Of a stretch of DNA of 60,748 bases, positions 1 to 9,752 are shown one piece after another. The translations under genes were made by a program, and so were the position numbers. The notes beneath the pieces are model-generated. The model did not search any database. It saw only the letters and a list, made by a program, of their open reading frames with translations, and was not told the DNA's origin. Position 1 is the first letter of the stretch. Each line of letters starts with the position of its first letter. The DNA comes from Candidatus Nitrosothermus koennekei (GTDB lineage Archaea; Thermoproteota; Nitrososphaeria; Nitrososphaerales; Nitrosocaldaceae), in assembly GCA_013538715.1 (NCBI GenBank), contig JACAFH010000007.1, positions 1 to 60,748 of the forward strand. The letters are read 5' to 3'.

Positions 1-236
1 TCACCTGCTGCGTCTACATTAACTGTTATAGTATCACTAGGATCTCCTCTTAATGCAGTATCAGTTATTAATGCTCTTACCATTGATGGACCAAAGAATG
101 TATCATTGCTTAATTCAATACTAACCTCAGCATAGCTCTTCTGAATAGGCATAACAGCAGCAAATGTGCTAGTTACAAGCAATGCTGCTATTGCTAGACT
201 CATCACTCTATTCTTCATATCTGCTCTAGCTGGCAT
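1..236 (-). CDS. Secreted, S-layer-like protein (5' end only)
   Basis: Reading leftwards from ATG at 236 (or a second ATG at 218) the frame is open to the window edge. It encodes a basic start, a hydrophobic stretch (MSLAIAALLVTSTFAAVM) and a likely signal-peptidase site near KSYAE. The mature part then begins with a beta-rich stretch containing GPSMVRALITDTA and DTITVNVDAAG. This arrangement resembles the N-termini of thaumarchaeal S-layer and other large secreted proteins. The rest of the gene lies outside the window, so S-layer identity is inference only. The start at 218 gives the more typical signal peptide. Confidence 0.6.
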   Translation of the reverse strand, partial: MPARADMKNRVMSLAIAALLVTSTFAAVMPIQKSYAEVSIELSNDTFFGPSMVRALITDTALRGDPSDTITVNVDAAG

Positions 237-476
237 ATCATAATTGTATTATATAAGAATTATGAACAAATTATTCATTCTAATGAGAAACAATATTTGA
301 CATTAGTTATCGCTCATTAGCATCTTGTATGAGACAAGCATATCTTCAGCTGTGATAATAAGACTAATTTCCTAATATGATTAAATCATATAAAGATATA
401 ATTATTGAATTTAGATTAAAAATATAAATATTTGACTATAGTAAGCTATATAAAATAAATGAGCAGAATATAATCT

Positions 477-860
477 ATGAATGATCCAGAGATAGAAAGG
501 ATTATGAGAGAGAAGATGAAGAAACTAATGCAAAGTAATATTAGAATAGTAGATATAAATGGAGATAATATGCATCTCTTATTAAGTGAGAAGCCCATAA
601 TAGTAGATTTTTGGGCTCCATGGTGTGCACCTTGTAAATATATGCATTCTATCTTTGAGAGGCTTGCTTCAAGATATGGAGATAAGATACGATTTGCAAG
701 AATTAATGTTGATGAGAACCAATTACTTGCTGCAAAGTATGAGATTGCTGCTATACCTACACTTCTACTATTGATAGATGGAAGAATAGTAGAAAGAGTA
801 ATAGGTCTAAAAGGCGAGAATGAACTGGATGGCATCATAAGAAGGTACATAGAGGAATAA
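477..860 (+). CDS. Thioredoxin
   Basis: This 127-residue protein has a full thioredoxin fold with the active site WCAPC at residues 49-53 and the cis-proline motif AAIPTL around residue 94. A charged N-terminal extension of about 30 residues precedes the first strand. It should act as a cytosolic dithiol-disulfide reductase; no signal peptide is visible. A 34-residue zinc-finger ORF starts 5 bases after its stop and is probably cotranscribed. The family is certain from the motifs, but the partner reductase and targets cannot be seen here. Confidence 0.93.
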   Translation: MNDPEIERIMREKMKKLMQSNIRIVDINGDNMHLLLSEKPIIVDFWAPWCAPCKYMHSIFERLASRYGDKIRFARINVDENQLLAAKYEIAAIPTLLLLIDGRIVERVIGLKGENELDGIIRRYIEE

Positions 861-865
861 TCAAG

Positions 866-970
866 ATGGAAGAATGTATCGTCTGCTTTAAGAAGATGAT
901 AAAGTTAAAAGGTGGTAATTGTTTATTTATATGCCCTAATTGCGGTTTTAAAATCGATTGTAGTGATTGA
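866..970 (+). CDS. Small zinc-ribbon microprotein (34 aa)
   Basis: ATG at 866 opens a 34-codon frame ending with TGA at 970, starting 5 bases after the thioredoxin stop. It contains two knuckles, MEECIVCF (CxxC) and FICPNCGFKIDC (CxxC plus a further Cys), spaced like a small zinc ribbon. Its stop abuts the convergent regulator gene that ends at 971. Position and the four-cysteine pattern suggest a real microprotein, perhaps redox- or metal-responsive with the thioredoxin. The function is unknown. Confidence 0.55.
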   Translation: MEECIVCFKKMIKLKGGNCLFICPNCGFKIDCSD

Positions 971-1837
971 TTATCTCTTGGACTTTATATATAATGCCTC
1001 ACTCCATTTAATTAGTTGATATAGATCATCTGTATATAGATAATATTCATTAGATTCTTTATTAACTCTATAAGCAAACATGTATACAGCGTGCATTCTT
1101 CCTCTTATATCATCGATAATCTCTTTTATTACTTGTATATTCTCTATCTTATCAGCATAGACTCCAATCAGGATCAGCTCATCTTCTCTCCAAATCTTAT
1201 TAATAAATCGCATAAGTTCTATATCAAATAACGGATCTATCTTGGATTGAGAGCCTATAAAATAAGTATTCCATCCATAGATATAGAATATAGCATCAAG
1301 TATCTTACTCATGTTATTGGAAGCGGTATCTAATAGTATGCATGTTGCTCCTCTCTTTAAATTATTTCTAGGAGAGTTTAACTTGATAAGTATTATAGAC
1401 TCTAGGATAATACTGTTTATAGCCATATGCTCTGAAGCGCTTATGTTACCTTTATTATATAATTCGCTAATAGTATTAATTGAAGGAATTATAACTTCTA
1501 GTAATAGTTTTATAGGTTCTGTGATTTGTAAGGAGTTATTAAGTATATTCTTGATATCGCGATGGTTAATGATTGCATCTATGTAATATCTTCTTACATC
1601 GAGTATATCATGCAGATTAAGTACATCTGCTGTAGTTTGATCTATATACCAAATATTACCAATACCAATACTCTTCCTCTTTACTATTGACATAGACTCT
1701 AAGAGTTTAAGATATTTGATTAATGTAATCCTATTTATACCGGTCTTCTTTGCTAATTCTACGCCTGATAAACCGGCTTCTTCCTCTCTTAAGGCATTTA
1801 TTATCTTTCTTCTAATCTCTTCTAGTGTATATTCCAT
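971..1837 (-). CDS. Winged-helix transcriptional regulator with a C-terminal sensor-like domain
   Basis: Residues 1-70 form a winged helix-turn-helix of the ArsR/MarR type (LSGVELAKKTGINRITLIKY followed by a wing). The C-terminal half alternates strands and helices (GATCILLDTASNNMSKILDA, then YGWNTYFIGS, then ELILIGVYAD) in the order seen in cobalamin-binding Rossmann domains. The DxHxxG cobalamin-ligand motif is absent, so a degenerate B12-binding-like or other ligand domain is only an inference. It is convergent with the zinc-ribbon microprotein. No target can be named. Confidence 0.6.
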   Translation of the reverse strand: MEYTLEEIRRKIINALREEEAGLSGVELAKKTGINRITLIKYLKLLESMSIVKRKSIGIGNIWYIDQTTADVLNLHDILDVRRYYIDAIINHRDIKNILNNSLQITEPIKLLLEVIIPSINTISELYNKGNISASEHMAINSIILESIILIKLNSPRNNLKRGATCILLDTASNNMSKILDAIFYIYGWNTYFIGSQSKIDPLFDIELMRFINKIWREDELILIGVYADKIENIQVIKEIIDDIRGRMHAVYMFAYRVNKESNEYYLYTDDLYQLIKWSEALYIKSKR

Positions 1838-1890
1838 GATCTATTTTTATTAATTTATAATATATGCCTATCATAGTTGATTAACATATA

Positions 1891-2439
1891 TCAAGTCCTA
1901 CCTGCACCAAAGATGCTCATGATACTACTAATCATCATACCTACAGTTAACGAATTACCTAAATTCTCTTCAACGATTAGATTTATACTTAAAAGAATTC
2001 CTAATGATATTAACCCTCCATACTCTGCAATCTTCTTCAATAAAGTACGTTCTTTATTAAATGGTGCAGAAAGCATGCCAAATATCCATAAACCAAATAA
2101 CCAAATCATGACCTTATCTGCTACATTTGATGGATCTATAAACATCATACTAAAATACATAGCAGTGATTAAGAAGTCTGTCTTCATAATTCTAGGGAAT
2201 ATAGAGTTAAACGAGTTCATTTTTATTATAAAGAATCCAAAACCACTACCTAATGCTATTACTGCTCCTAAACTTACAGCAATATATCCATAATTAGAGC
2301 AGTTTTGTAATAAGAATGCAGAAGGTTCTATAGTGTTACAAAATACATAGCTTGTAGCCATAACCATTGTAAATGATTTAATTATAATACTTGCTGCTAG
2401 TAAGAGAGCTTTATGCGAACCTTCTATCTTATCATCCAC
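1891..2439 (-). CDS. Multi-spanning membrane protein, unknown
   Basis: This 182-residue protein has about five hydrophobic segments, roughly residues 10-30, 48-72, 85-103, 108-125 and 140-180, separated by short charged loops. No catalytic or transport motif is recognisable. It is transcribed from its own upstream region and is not closely joined to neighbours. I do not recognise the family; an integral membrane location is the only supported statement. Confidence 0.5.
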   Translation of the reverse strand: MDDKIEGSHKALLLAASIIIKSFTMVMATSYVFCNTIEPSAFLLQNCSNYGYIAVSLGAVIALGSGFGFFIIKMNSFNSIFPRIMKTDFLITAMYFSMMFIDPSNVADKVMIWLFGLWIFGMLSAPFNKERTLLKKIAEYGGLISLGILLSINLIVEENLGNSLTVGMMISSIMSIFGAGRT

Positions 2440-2805
2440 TAACTAATTTATCTTACCTGTAATATAAATATTGTAGAGTTTATATCATTAACTAAAGATA
2501 AAAAACATTGATCTACCTAGTTAAAATAATATATATTTACTCAAAAATAAGAATTAGAATAGTTTATAATTATTTTTGAAGTTAAACTAGCATCTATTTT
2601 TGAATGGTAACAATGATAAGAACTACTCGTAATCTTAGGAACATAACAAGAACTATTCATTATATCCTAGATTATATTGAAGCAATTTGCTAAATAATAT
2701 AGATGTATAAATTCATAATATTTATAAGTACTACTCTTAAGTAGTATATGATATATAATGGTGACTCCACAATAGTTTTATAATTTTTAATATTATAAGA
2801 TAATT
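2440..2805. other. AT-rich intergenic region with a small inverted repeat
   Basis: No convincing ORF or structured RNA is visible. An inverted repeat, TACTAC-TCTTAA-GTAGTA, lies near 2729-2746. It sits about 60 bases before the membrane-protein ATG at 2806, where an operator could lie. The upstream parts presumably hold the promoters of the two divergent genes. Confidence 0.3.
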
Positions 2806-3147
2806 ATGAACATGATAAAATATAAAGAGATACCTATACTCCTAACAACAATCTTCTTACTTTATGTTATAGGAGATTATTTTACCACAGTAATTGCTAT
2901 AGATGTATCTCCTTTAGGTATAAATGGAGAGATTAATCCTATTGCTGTTACATTATATAAAAATTATGGCATGAATAGTTTACTAGTTGTGAAACTCATT
3001 ATGTTCTTACTTCTCTTAATAGTAACTATGGTTATCTTAAAGAGAAATATTAATACAAGATATATGGTAAAGAAGGTGTTATTATCCTTCATAGTATTCT
3101 CTAGCATAGTTGTAGGGATAAACATATACAGCATATTAACGGCTTAA
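2806..3147 (+). CDS. Small membrane protein, DUF5658-like
   Basis: This 113-residue protein has three predicted membrane helices, near residues 10-30, 58-78 and 90-110. The first loop carries GDYFTT and a later GEINPIA, resembling the D-x-x-T and E-x-NP signature of the DUF5658 family, whose function is unknown. Its last 4 bases overlap the end of the convergent TrmB-type gene. The assignment rests on this short signature and is tentative. Confidence 0.5.
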   Translation: MNMIKYKEIPILLTTIFLLYVIGDYFTTVIAIDVSPLGINGEINPIAVTLYKNYGMNSLLVVKLIMFLLLLIVTMVILKRNINTRYMVKKVLLSFIVFSSIVVGINIYSILTA

Positions 3148-3950
3148 TGCCATAGTTTCTTGAAGAGTAGATCTATTGGTTGGATGATAGATTTACAATC
3201 TGTCCATAATGCTGCTATATTATCTTCATCATTCATAAAGAGTAGGATCTCATCGTAATCCTTCATTATAAAGCATGGTGAATCATAATCATAGTCGCTA
3301 CAGATCTGTATACTAGTGTCTCCTAATATACTCATGAATTTGTTTGATAAATCTGTTATTATTTTTACATCTATATCGCTCTTAATACAATCAAGCACTT
3401 CATAATGATAGAGATGAAGCATCTCTTTCTCATCTGCAATTATGCGTAACCTCTCCATTGCATTACTACATAATTCTTTAGCTTTTGAGTATATACTATT
3501 CTTACCTTCTAATATCTGCATTTTATTACGCTCTTCCACTTCATCATATGCAAACTGAGGTAGCTCTGCCCATTTATTTAATAGTTCACTCTTTCTATTT
3601 GTGAAACTTTTAACCTTCTCCTCAAATACTCCTATTAGTATATCTATGGCTTCTTCAAAAGATATAGCAATATACTTTATTGGATGTTGCATACTCGTAA
3701 TCACAAGTCCTTTATTCTGTAATTTTGTTAATAGATGATATGTCTCCGTCCTTGGTATATTCAATGCTTTTGATATATCTATAGCCTTTTTTGCACCGCT
3801 CTTTGCAAGATACATATATAGTTTTGCTTCGTTCTGTGTTAGTCCTAACTCTACAAGCCCTTTAAGAATATAATTTACAGATACTTCGCTATCTTCTCTG
3901 AATAATATGTTATACTCTGTAAGATTCTGATTTGACATACATATATACAC
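3144..3950 (-). CDS. TrmB-family transcriptional regulator
   Basis: Residues 25-95 are a typical TrmB winged helix (GLTQNEAKLYMYLAKSGAKK, then ALNIPRTETYHLLTKLQNKG). A helical linker follows, and the C-terminal domain (about residues 140-268) corresponds to the TrmB regulatory/phospholipase-D-like region. TrmB proteins are archaeal sugar- or stress-responsive repressors or activators. The ORF begins with MYICMSNQN; the second Met at residue 5 may be the true start. Its target is unknown because the neighbours are a membrane protein and tRNA-Gln. Confidence 0.8.
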   Translation of the reverse strand: MYICMSNQNLTEYNILFREDSEVSVNYILKGLVELGLTQNEAKLYMYLAKSGAKKAIDISKALNIPRTETYHLLTKLQNKGLVITSMQHPIKYIAISFEEAIDILIGVFEEKVKSFTNRKSELLNKWAELPQFAYDEVEERNKMQILEGKNSIYSKAKELCSNAMERLRIIADEKEMLHLYHYEVLDCIKSDIDVKIITDLSNKFMSILGDTSIQICSDYDYDSPCFIMKDYDEILLFMNDEDNIAALWTDCKSIIQPIDLLFKKLWH

Positions 3951-4201
3951 AACTCTCTCTTATATAAAATATTCGTGTTTATTATTAATTTAATAAATAA
4001 ATTATAATAAATATCCAATATAAAATCAATATTATAAAGATATTAGTATAAAAGTTTAATATGGTATTTATGATACATAAAATTAATATGTAATACAAGT
4101 TATATAATATTATTTACATAACAATACTATATGGGGAATAGCTATAAGACATTAAAAATCTCTTTATACTATTCTTAATGGAAAATTAATAATACAACTA
4201 A

Positions 4202-4289
4202 TAGCCCGGCCCAGATTCGAACTGGGGTCAAGGGCTCCAAAGGCCCCTATGCTTGGCCGCTACATTCGGTGATTACTCTCCACCGGGCT
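4202..4289 (-). tRNA. tRNA-Gln (TTG) with a probable non-canonical intron
   Basis: On the minus strand the acceptor halves AGCCCGG and CCGGGCT pair perfectly. The anticodon arm is GGGGC-CTTTGGA-GCCCT (anticodon TTG), the variable loop is 4 nt, and the T arm is CCCAG-TTCGAAT-CTGGG. Between the acceptor stem and the D stem there are 17 nt instead of 2. Removing about 15 nt after position 10 restores GGTGGTGTAG, the usual archaeal tRNA-Gln sequence. The extra segment is self-complementary (CGGTG with CACCG). CCA is not encoded. Confidence 0.85.
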
Positions 4290-4363
4290 ACTCCGGGCTT
4301 TGATAATTATCATTAATACATCTTATAATCTTATATGAGAGTTTATCTAATCTAGTTGATGCA

Positions 4364-5446
4364 TTGAAGGTTAATGTAAGCATATATGGTTTAAGCACTG
4401 AAGGATATTATCTAGCATCTATCTTATCGTCTAATGGTGCTAATGTATCAATAATAGATGAGTTAAAGATGATGGCTATTAATGTGCCTCCCTCTATTAC
4501 AATGAGTTATCCAAACGTAGAGACATTAATAGAAGAGGACACGCTCCTAAAGTTGGAGCATCAAGCAAAGACTATTCAAAATGCAGATTACATATTTTTT
4601 GCACCTAAAATAAGGAAGATTGGACAAGAAGCAAAGGATGAGATGACAAATAAATTCAAGAATGCCATAATGAATATAAATAAAAATACCAGTATAATCT
4701 TTAATCTGCCTTTAGGTTTTGGAATGAATCAAGAGTTTATAGAGATTCTAGAACGTTTTACTGGTTCAGAAATAAATTATCATTACATGCCACTAGGATT
4801 ATACTCAAGTCTAATTGGTTCTAATAAGGTTGATGAAAGATTACTTAAGTTGCTTAATAATGTTGATAACAAATTACAAGTGTTAGACGTAGAATCTGCA
4901 GAGATAGTATATATTTCAAAGATACTATCGCATTATTTATCATTAATAAGTTCTTTTGAAGCATATAAAAATTCTAATCAAATAATTAAGATAGAAGAGG
5001 CTAGAGAACTCTATATTGATGATATAGCTTCAAGTTTATTTGATCTAAGAATGATATCACTCTCTATGCAATCTTCTACTCCATTAGCTTATCTTATTAA
5101 TGGTAGCATAAAGAGTGTTGAGAATTATACTAAATATTTAATAGATAAAATAAAGAAGATCATTAGGCGATTAGAGTTAAGGAGCAATAATATCAAGATA
5201 TACTTGATTTGGAGTATGGACAAATATGAGATGAGAGGAGATAGAATATTTATGAGTGAGATTTTAAAGAGCAAAATAGAGGAGAATATAACAGAAGTAA
5301 AAAGAGAATACATAAACAGATTGGATGATAAGATACCTTTAGTTATCTCATGTTCAAGATATGATTATAACAATCTAAAAGAGAAGGGTATTAACGACGC
5401 TATAAATATAAAAGCAAATCCATTTTGTGAAATGCTAAAAGATTGA
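4364..5446 (+). CDS. Rossmann-fold protein, distant nucleotide-sugar dehydrogenase-like
   Basis: This 360-residue protein starts with TTG at 4364. The N-terminus VSIYGLSTEGYYLASILSSN followed by VSIIDE is a Rossmann dinucleotide-binding beta-alpha-beta, and the central part has the helical layout of UDP-glucose/GDP-mannose dehydrogenases. The catalytic Cys signature of those enzymes is not evident, so enzymatic activity is uncertain. It lies 26 bases upstream of grpE and probably heads the chaperone cluster. I assign only the fold. Confidence 0.5.
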   Translation: MKVNVSIYGLSTEGYYLASILSSNGANVSIIDELKMMAINVPPSITMSYPNVETLIEEDTLLKLEHQAKTIQNADYIFFAPKIRKIGQEAKDEMTNKFKNAIMNINKNTSIIFNLPLGFGMNQEFIEILERFTGSEINYHYMPLGLYSSLIGSNKVDERLLKLLNNVDNKLQVLDVESAEIVYISKILSHYLSLISSFEAYKNSNQIIKIEEARELYIDDIASSLFDLRMISLSMQSSTPLAYLINGSIKSVENYTKYLIDKIKKIIRRLELRSNNIKIYLIWSMDKYEMRGDRIFMSEILKSKIEENITEVKREYINRLDDKIPLVISCSRYDYNNLKEKGINDAINIKANPFCEMLKD

Positions 5447-5472
5447 TAAATGGCATGATAGTAATATGAGAC

Positions 5473-5913
5473 ATGGAAGAGCCACTAGATTATGAAGCAA
5501 AATACAAATATCTATTAGCAGAGTATGACAACTATAGAAAAAGGGTAGAGAAGGATGCAGAGATTAGAATTCTTGATGCTAAATCAAGAATCTTACTTAA
5601 GATTATAAATATTAGAGATGATCTAGAGAGAGCTATAAATATTTGCAAGAAGAGTAATGATATTAATACATTATTAGAAGGATTAGATTCCATAATAAAG
5701 CATATAGATGATATATTATCAGATGAAGGAGTGCATGTAATAGATACTAAAGATAAAAAGTTTGATCCAAATCTACATGAAATTATCTCTTTGATTGATA
5801 ATGATGAATTACCAGAGCATACAATAGTGAATGAGTTGAGAAGAGGTTATAAATTAAACGATAGAGTTATTAGGCCTAGTCTTGTTGAAGTATCAAGACG
5901 TAAAGAAAAGTAA
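5473..5913 (+). CDS. grpE: GrpE nucleotide exchange factor
   Basis: GrpE releases ADP from DnaK in the cytosol. This 146-residue protein has the long N-terminal coiled coil (YLLAEYDNYRKRVEKDAEIR) and the C-terminal beta-wing signature (FDPNLHEII, then ELRRGYKLNDRVIRPSLVEV) diagnostic of GrpE. It is shorter than bacterial GrpE because the acidic N-terminal tail is minimal. It is followed 35 bases later by dnaK and then dnaJ, giving a complete Hsp70 system. Archaea lack this system unless it was acquired; Thaumarchaeota usually have it. Confidence 0.95.
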   Translation: MEEPLDYEAKYKYLLAEYDNYRKRVEKDAEIRILDAKSRILLKIINIRDDLERAINICKKSNDINTLLEGLDSIIKHIDDILSDEGVHVIDTKDKKFDPNLHEIISLIDNDELPEHTIVNELRRGYKLNDRVIRPSLVEVSRRKEK

Positions 5914-5948
5914 TGTTAATATTAATAAATAGATAATCACTCTCTAGA

Positions 5949-7727
5949 ATGAGCAAGATAATTGGAATAGATCTTGGAACGAGTAATTCTGCAGCCGCAG
6001 TTATTATAGGAGGTAAGCCTACTATAATACCAGCAGCAGAAGGTACTACTATAGCAGGAAAAGCATTTCCCTCTGTAGTAGCATTTACAAAAGATAATCA
6101 ATTACTAGTTGGAGAACCGGCTAAGAGACAAGCAGTAACTAACCCAGAAGGCACAATCATAGCAGCAAAAAGAAAGATGGGTACTGATTTTAAATTCAAG
6201 GTATATGGTAAAGAGTATACTCCTCAACAGATCTCAGCATTCATATTACAGAAGATAAAGCGTGATGCTGAAGCCTTTCTTGGAGAGCCGGTAACTAAAG
6301 CTGTAATAACTGTTCCTGCATATTTTAATGATAATCAGAGACAGGCAACAAAAGATGCGGGAACTATTGCGGGGCTAGATGTGGTAAGGATAATAAACGA
6401 ACCTACAGCTGCATCTCTAGCATATGGATTAGATAAAGCAGAGAAGGATCTAAAGATCATGGTCTTTGATCTTGGAGGAGGAACTTTAGATGTTACTATC
6501 ATGGAGATGGGTGGAGGAGTATTCGAGGTAAAGAGTACAAGTGGAGATACACAATTGGGAGGAACTGATATGGATAATACTCTAATTGAATACATACTTA
6601 ATAGATTTAAAGAAGAGAAGGGTGTAGATCTAAGAAATGATAAGAATGCTCTTATTAGGATAAGAGAAGCGGCAGAGAAGGCAAAGATAGAATTATCTAC
6701 GCTCTTAACTACAGATATCAACTTACCATTTATAGCCTTTGATAAAGAGAAGAATATGCCATTAAACCTTGAGATGACTTTAACGAGGGCAAAGTTAGAA
6801 GAGTTACTAAAACCTATAATTGAGAGGTGTAAAGCACCAATGCTTCAAGCATTGCAAGATGCGAAATTAACACCGCAAGATATTGATAAGATAATACTCG
6901 TTGGGGGACCAACTAGAATGCCAATGGTTAAAGAGTTTGTAAAGAATATTATGAATAAAGAACCTGAGGGTGGCGTAGATCCCATGGAGGCTGTTGCAAT
7001 AGGTGCTGCTATACAAGGTGCTATAATTGCTGGTGATATAACGAGGGATATAGTATTACTTGATGTAACACCATTAAGTTTAGGAGTTGAGGTAGTTGGA
7101 GGATTGGTTGAGAAGATAATAGAGAGAAATACGACAATACCAACAAAGAAAAGCAAGATCTTTACCACTGCTGCGGATTATCAAACAGCAGTAACGATTC
7201 ACATATTACAAGGAGAAAGGCCTATGGCAAGCGATAATGTATCTCTAGGAAGATTTAATCTAGAAGGAATACCTCCAGCGCCTAGAGGTATACCACAGAT
7301 AGAAGTAACATTTGATATAGATGCTAATGGTATATTACAAGTGAGTGCAAAGGATCTAGCAACAAATAAACAGCAGAGTATTACTATAACTGCTACTACA
7401 AAGTTATCAAAAGAAGAGGTTGAGAGGTTAAGAAAACAGGCAGAAGAGTTTGCAGAACAAGACAAGAAGAAGAAAGAAGAGGCTGAGTTAAAGAATGAAG
7501 CGGATGCTCTAATCTATACTGCAGAGAAGATGGTAAAACAGGATCTTAAAGATAAATTAAAGCAAGAGCAGATAGATAAGATAAATAAAGGTATAGAGGC
7601 TCTTAAAGATGCGTTGAAAAATAATGCAGAGATAAAATCAAAGTTAGAAGCGTTAAAGAATATTCTAGGAGAAGTTAGTGCAGAAGTTTATAAATCAACT
7701 ACTGCTACTACAGAGCAGAAGCAATAA
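5949..7727 (+). CDS. dnaK: Chaperone DnaK (Hsp70)
   Basis: This 592-residue ATP-dependent chaperone has the ATPase phosphate-1 motif [10 protein letters not shown] near the N-terminus, [13 protein letters not shown], and the phosphate-2 motif [13 protein letters not shown]. The linker region [10 protein letters not shown] marks the start of the substrate-binding domain. The C-terminal lid is helical and Lys/Glu-rich, and the protein ends with a short Thr-rich tail rather than the EEVD of eukaryotic forms. It works with the flanking GrpE and DnaJ; only 17 bases separate it from dnaJ. Confidence 0.98.
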   Translation: MSKIIGIDLGTSNSAAAVIIGGKPTIIPAAEGTTIAGKAFPSVVAFTKDNQLLVGEPAKRQAVTNPEGTIIAAKRKMGTDFKFKVYGKEYTPQQISAFILQKIKRDAEAFLGEPVTKAVITVPAYFNDNQRQATKDAGTIAGLDVVRIINEPTAASLAYGLDKAEKDLKIMVFDLGGGTLDVTIMEMGGGVFEVKSTSGDTQLGGTDMDNTLIEYILNRFKEEKGVDLRNDKNALIRIREAAEKAKIELSTLLTTDINLPFIAFDKEKNMPLNLEMTLTRAKLEELLKPIIERCKAPMLQALQDAKLTPQDIDKIILVGGPTRMPMVKEFVKNIMNKEPEGGVDPMEAVAIGAAIQGAIIAGDITRDIVLLDVTPLSLGVEVVGGLVEKIIERNTTIPTKKSKIFTTAADYQTAVTIHILQGERPMASDNVSLGRFNLEGIPPAPRGIPQIEVTFDIDANGILQVSAKDLATNKQQSITITATTKLSKEEVERLRKQAEEFAEQDKKKKEEAELKNEADALIYTAEKMVKQDLKDKLKQEQIDKINKGIEALKDALKNNAEIKSKLEALKNILGEVSAEVYKSTTATTEQKQ

Positions 7728-7744
7728 TTTTTTTTTGATCTAAA

Positions 7745-8779
7745 ATGAGAGATTATTATGAAATTCTTGGAGTAGATAGGAATGCTAGTAAAGATGAGAT
7801 AAAACAAGCGTATAGAAAGTTAGCATTAAAATATCACCCAGATAGGAATAAATCTCCTGATGCTGCGGAGAGATTTAAAGAGATCTCTGAAGCCTATGCA
7901 GTATTATCTGATGACGAGAAGAGAAAGATATACGATACATATGGATACGAAGGGTTATCTGGAAGATATACACAAGAGGATATATTCAAGAATGTAGAGT
8001 TTGATCTAGAAGAGATATTTAAGGATCTTGGGTTTGGTTTTGGAAATATATTTGATAACCTCTTTAGAAGAGAGTTTAAGAGGAGAGAGAGAGAGGTTAT
8101 CGATGTAACTATAACATTAGAGGATGTTCTAAGAGGCAAGAAGGTTGATCTTGATATTCCAACAAATGTAAGATGCGAAGTATGTAATGGAAGTGGAGCG
8201 TATCCTGGAACGAAGATAGTTACATGCTCTGTATGCAAAGGAAGTGGACAGATTAAGAGAGTTACGAACCAAGCATTTGGTATGTTTGTTAGCATAGAAC
8301 CTTGTAGAGCGTGCTCTGCAAAAGGAAAAGTAGTAGAGAAACCTTGCAATAAATGTAATGGCAAAGGTATAGTTATTGAGAATAAAAAGGTTAGTATAAG
8401 TATACCTAAAGGTGTTGAGAATGGAAATATGTTAAGATTCGATTATGATAATAAAGATGTATATGTTAGGATTAATGTAGAAGAACATAAGTACTTTAAG
8501 AGGATAGACGATGATATACTTTATGAATTGAGCCTTACATTTCCTCAACTTGCTCTTGGCACAGAGGTTAGAGTTCCTACACTTGAAGGGAATGAAAAAT
8601 TAAAGATACCAGCAGGGACTCAAGTAAATACAGTATTAAGATTAAATGGTAAGGGCTTACCTAGATATGATGGATATGGTAGAGGCGATCAGTTAGTTAA
8701 GATTAATGTAAAGATCCCAGTAAATCTCACAGAACAGCAGAAGAGACTCATTAAAGAATTAGAGAAAGAGTTTCAATAG
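7745..8779 (+). CDS. dnaJ: Chaperone DnaJ (Hsp40)
   Basis: This class A J-protein of 344 residues stimulates the DnaK ATPase and delivers substrates. The J domain carries HPD at residues 31-33, followed by a short Phe-rich/Gly region. Four CxxCxGxG-type zinc knuckles follow: [24 protein letters not shown] (deviant) and CNKCNGKG. Two C-terminal beta-sandwich domains complete the protein. The third knuckle has lost the GxG consensus. It is the last gene of the grpE-dnaK-dnaJ run. Confidence 0.97.
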   Translation: MRDYYEILGVDRNASKDEIKQAYRKLALKYHPDRNKSPDAAERFKEISEAYAVLSDDEKRKIYDTYGYEGLSGRYTQEDIFKNVEFDLEEIFKDLGFGFGNIFDNLFRREFKRREREVIDVTITLEDVLRGKKVDLDIPTNVRCEVCNGSGAYPGTKIVTCSVCKGSGQIKRVTNQAFGMFVSIEPCRACSAKGKVVEKPCNKCNGKGIVIENKKVSISIPKGVENGNMLRFDYDNKDVYVRINVEEHKYFKRIDDDILYELSLTFPQLALGTEVRVPTLEGNEKLKIPAGTQVNTVLRLNGKGLPRYDGYGRGDQLVKINVKIPVNLTEQQKRLIKELEKEFQ

Positions 8780-8862
8780 TTATATATCATGCTTAATGCG
8801 TATTCTATCCCATTTCTATCTCTGTACCATAGAATATTAATATACAATTTATGTAGAGTAAT

Positions 8863-9240
8863 ATGATGATGCAAGTAAATAAACGTGAAACATTGATAAT
8901 AATACTTGCTGGCACTATAATGTTCGTATTCTTAATTAATAGCGTAATAAAATTCACTTATAATGCACTACCTCATACAATTATACATACGATTGGGATA
9001 GGATTATCGATCTTCCTAGTAACAATAGCAATATCTGCGTATAGAAGAACTAGATCATTAAGGTTTCTCTTATTGATATTAGGTTTCGTAGGATTTGCTG
9101 TAACTGAAGGAATGAATCTAGCGTCTTATGGATTATCTATCTTTACTCCAGAGTTAAATCTTTTAAATATAGAGATTACTCATCTATTCGGCGTATATGC
9201 ATTACTATTATTAGCAATAGCTACGTTAAGAGGTGTATGA
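8863..9240 (+). CDS. Small membrane protein paired with a winged-helix regulator
   Basis: This 125-residue protein has four hydrophobic stretches (about residues 10-28, 38-58, 64-84 and 97-120) and few charged residues, so it is an integral membrane protein. Its stop lies 1 base before the ATG of a downstream two-domain helix-turn-helix protein. Such membrane-protein/winged-helix pairs recur in archaea and may form a simple signal relay; that role is inference. Function unknown. Confidence 0.55.
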   Translation: MMMQVNKRETLIIILAGTIMFVFLINSVIKFTYNALPHTIIHTIGIGLSIFLVTIAISAYRRTRSLRFLLLILGFVGFAVTEGMNLASYGLSIFTPELNLLNIEITHLFGVYALLLLAIATLRGV

Positions 9241-9241
9241 T

Positions 9242-9721
9242 ATGAACAATACAGAATTGATAAATATAATAAATATAATGCCTGGCATAAGATACAAAGA
9301 ATTACAAAGAATTACAAAGATGGCTAATGGGACATTAAGTTATAATATAGATATATTAGAGAAAAATGGTGCTCTTAAAATAAAAAGAGATGCTGGAGCT
9401 ACTAGATTATACCCAATTACAATGGATGAGAATACTATCAATATAATAAGTATATTAAGAGATGAATCTAGATTAAAGATTGTTAAATATCTATTAAAGA
9501 AGAAATATGCTACATATCCAGAGCTACAAAAAGTAATCAAAAAATCTTTCTCGACACTAACATGGCATTTAGATAAGATGATAGATGCTGGTATAATAAG
9601 TGTTAATAATACTATAGGAATGAATGAATATAATATAATAAATGAGTCTTTGATAAGCGATATAATTAAGAAGTATATAGATATAGTCAATAACTTCATA
9701 GATGTATGGTCCACCCTTTAG
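9242..9721 (+). CDS. Tandem winged-helix transcriptional regulator
   Basis: Two winged helices are visible. The first spans residues 1-60 (MPGIRYKELQRITKMANGTL, then a wing). The second starts near residue 70 (RDESRLKIVKYLLKKKYATY, then FSTLTWHLDKM). Tandem-wHTH proteins of this kind are common archaeal DNA-binding regulators. I chose ATG at 9242; an in-frame GTG at 9233 would overlap the membrane-protein gene by 8 bases. The close coupling suggests joint regulation with the membrane protein upstream. Confidence 0.75.
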   Translation: MNNTELINIINIMPGIRYKELQRITKMANGTLSYNIDILEKNGALKIKRDAGATRLYPITMDENTINIISILRDESRLKIVKYLLKKKYATYPELQKVIKKSFSTLTWHLDKMIDAGIISVNNTIGMNEYNIINESLISDIIKKYIDIVNNFIDVWSTL

Positions 9722-9752
9722 TATACATTTTATATGTTATAGAAAATATATT

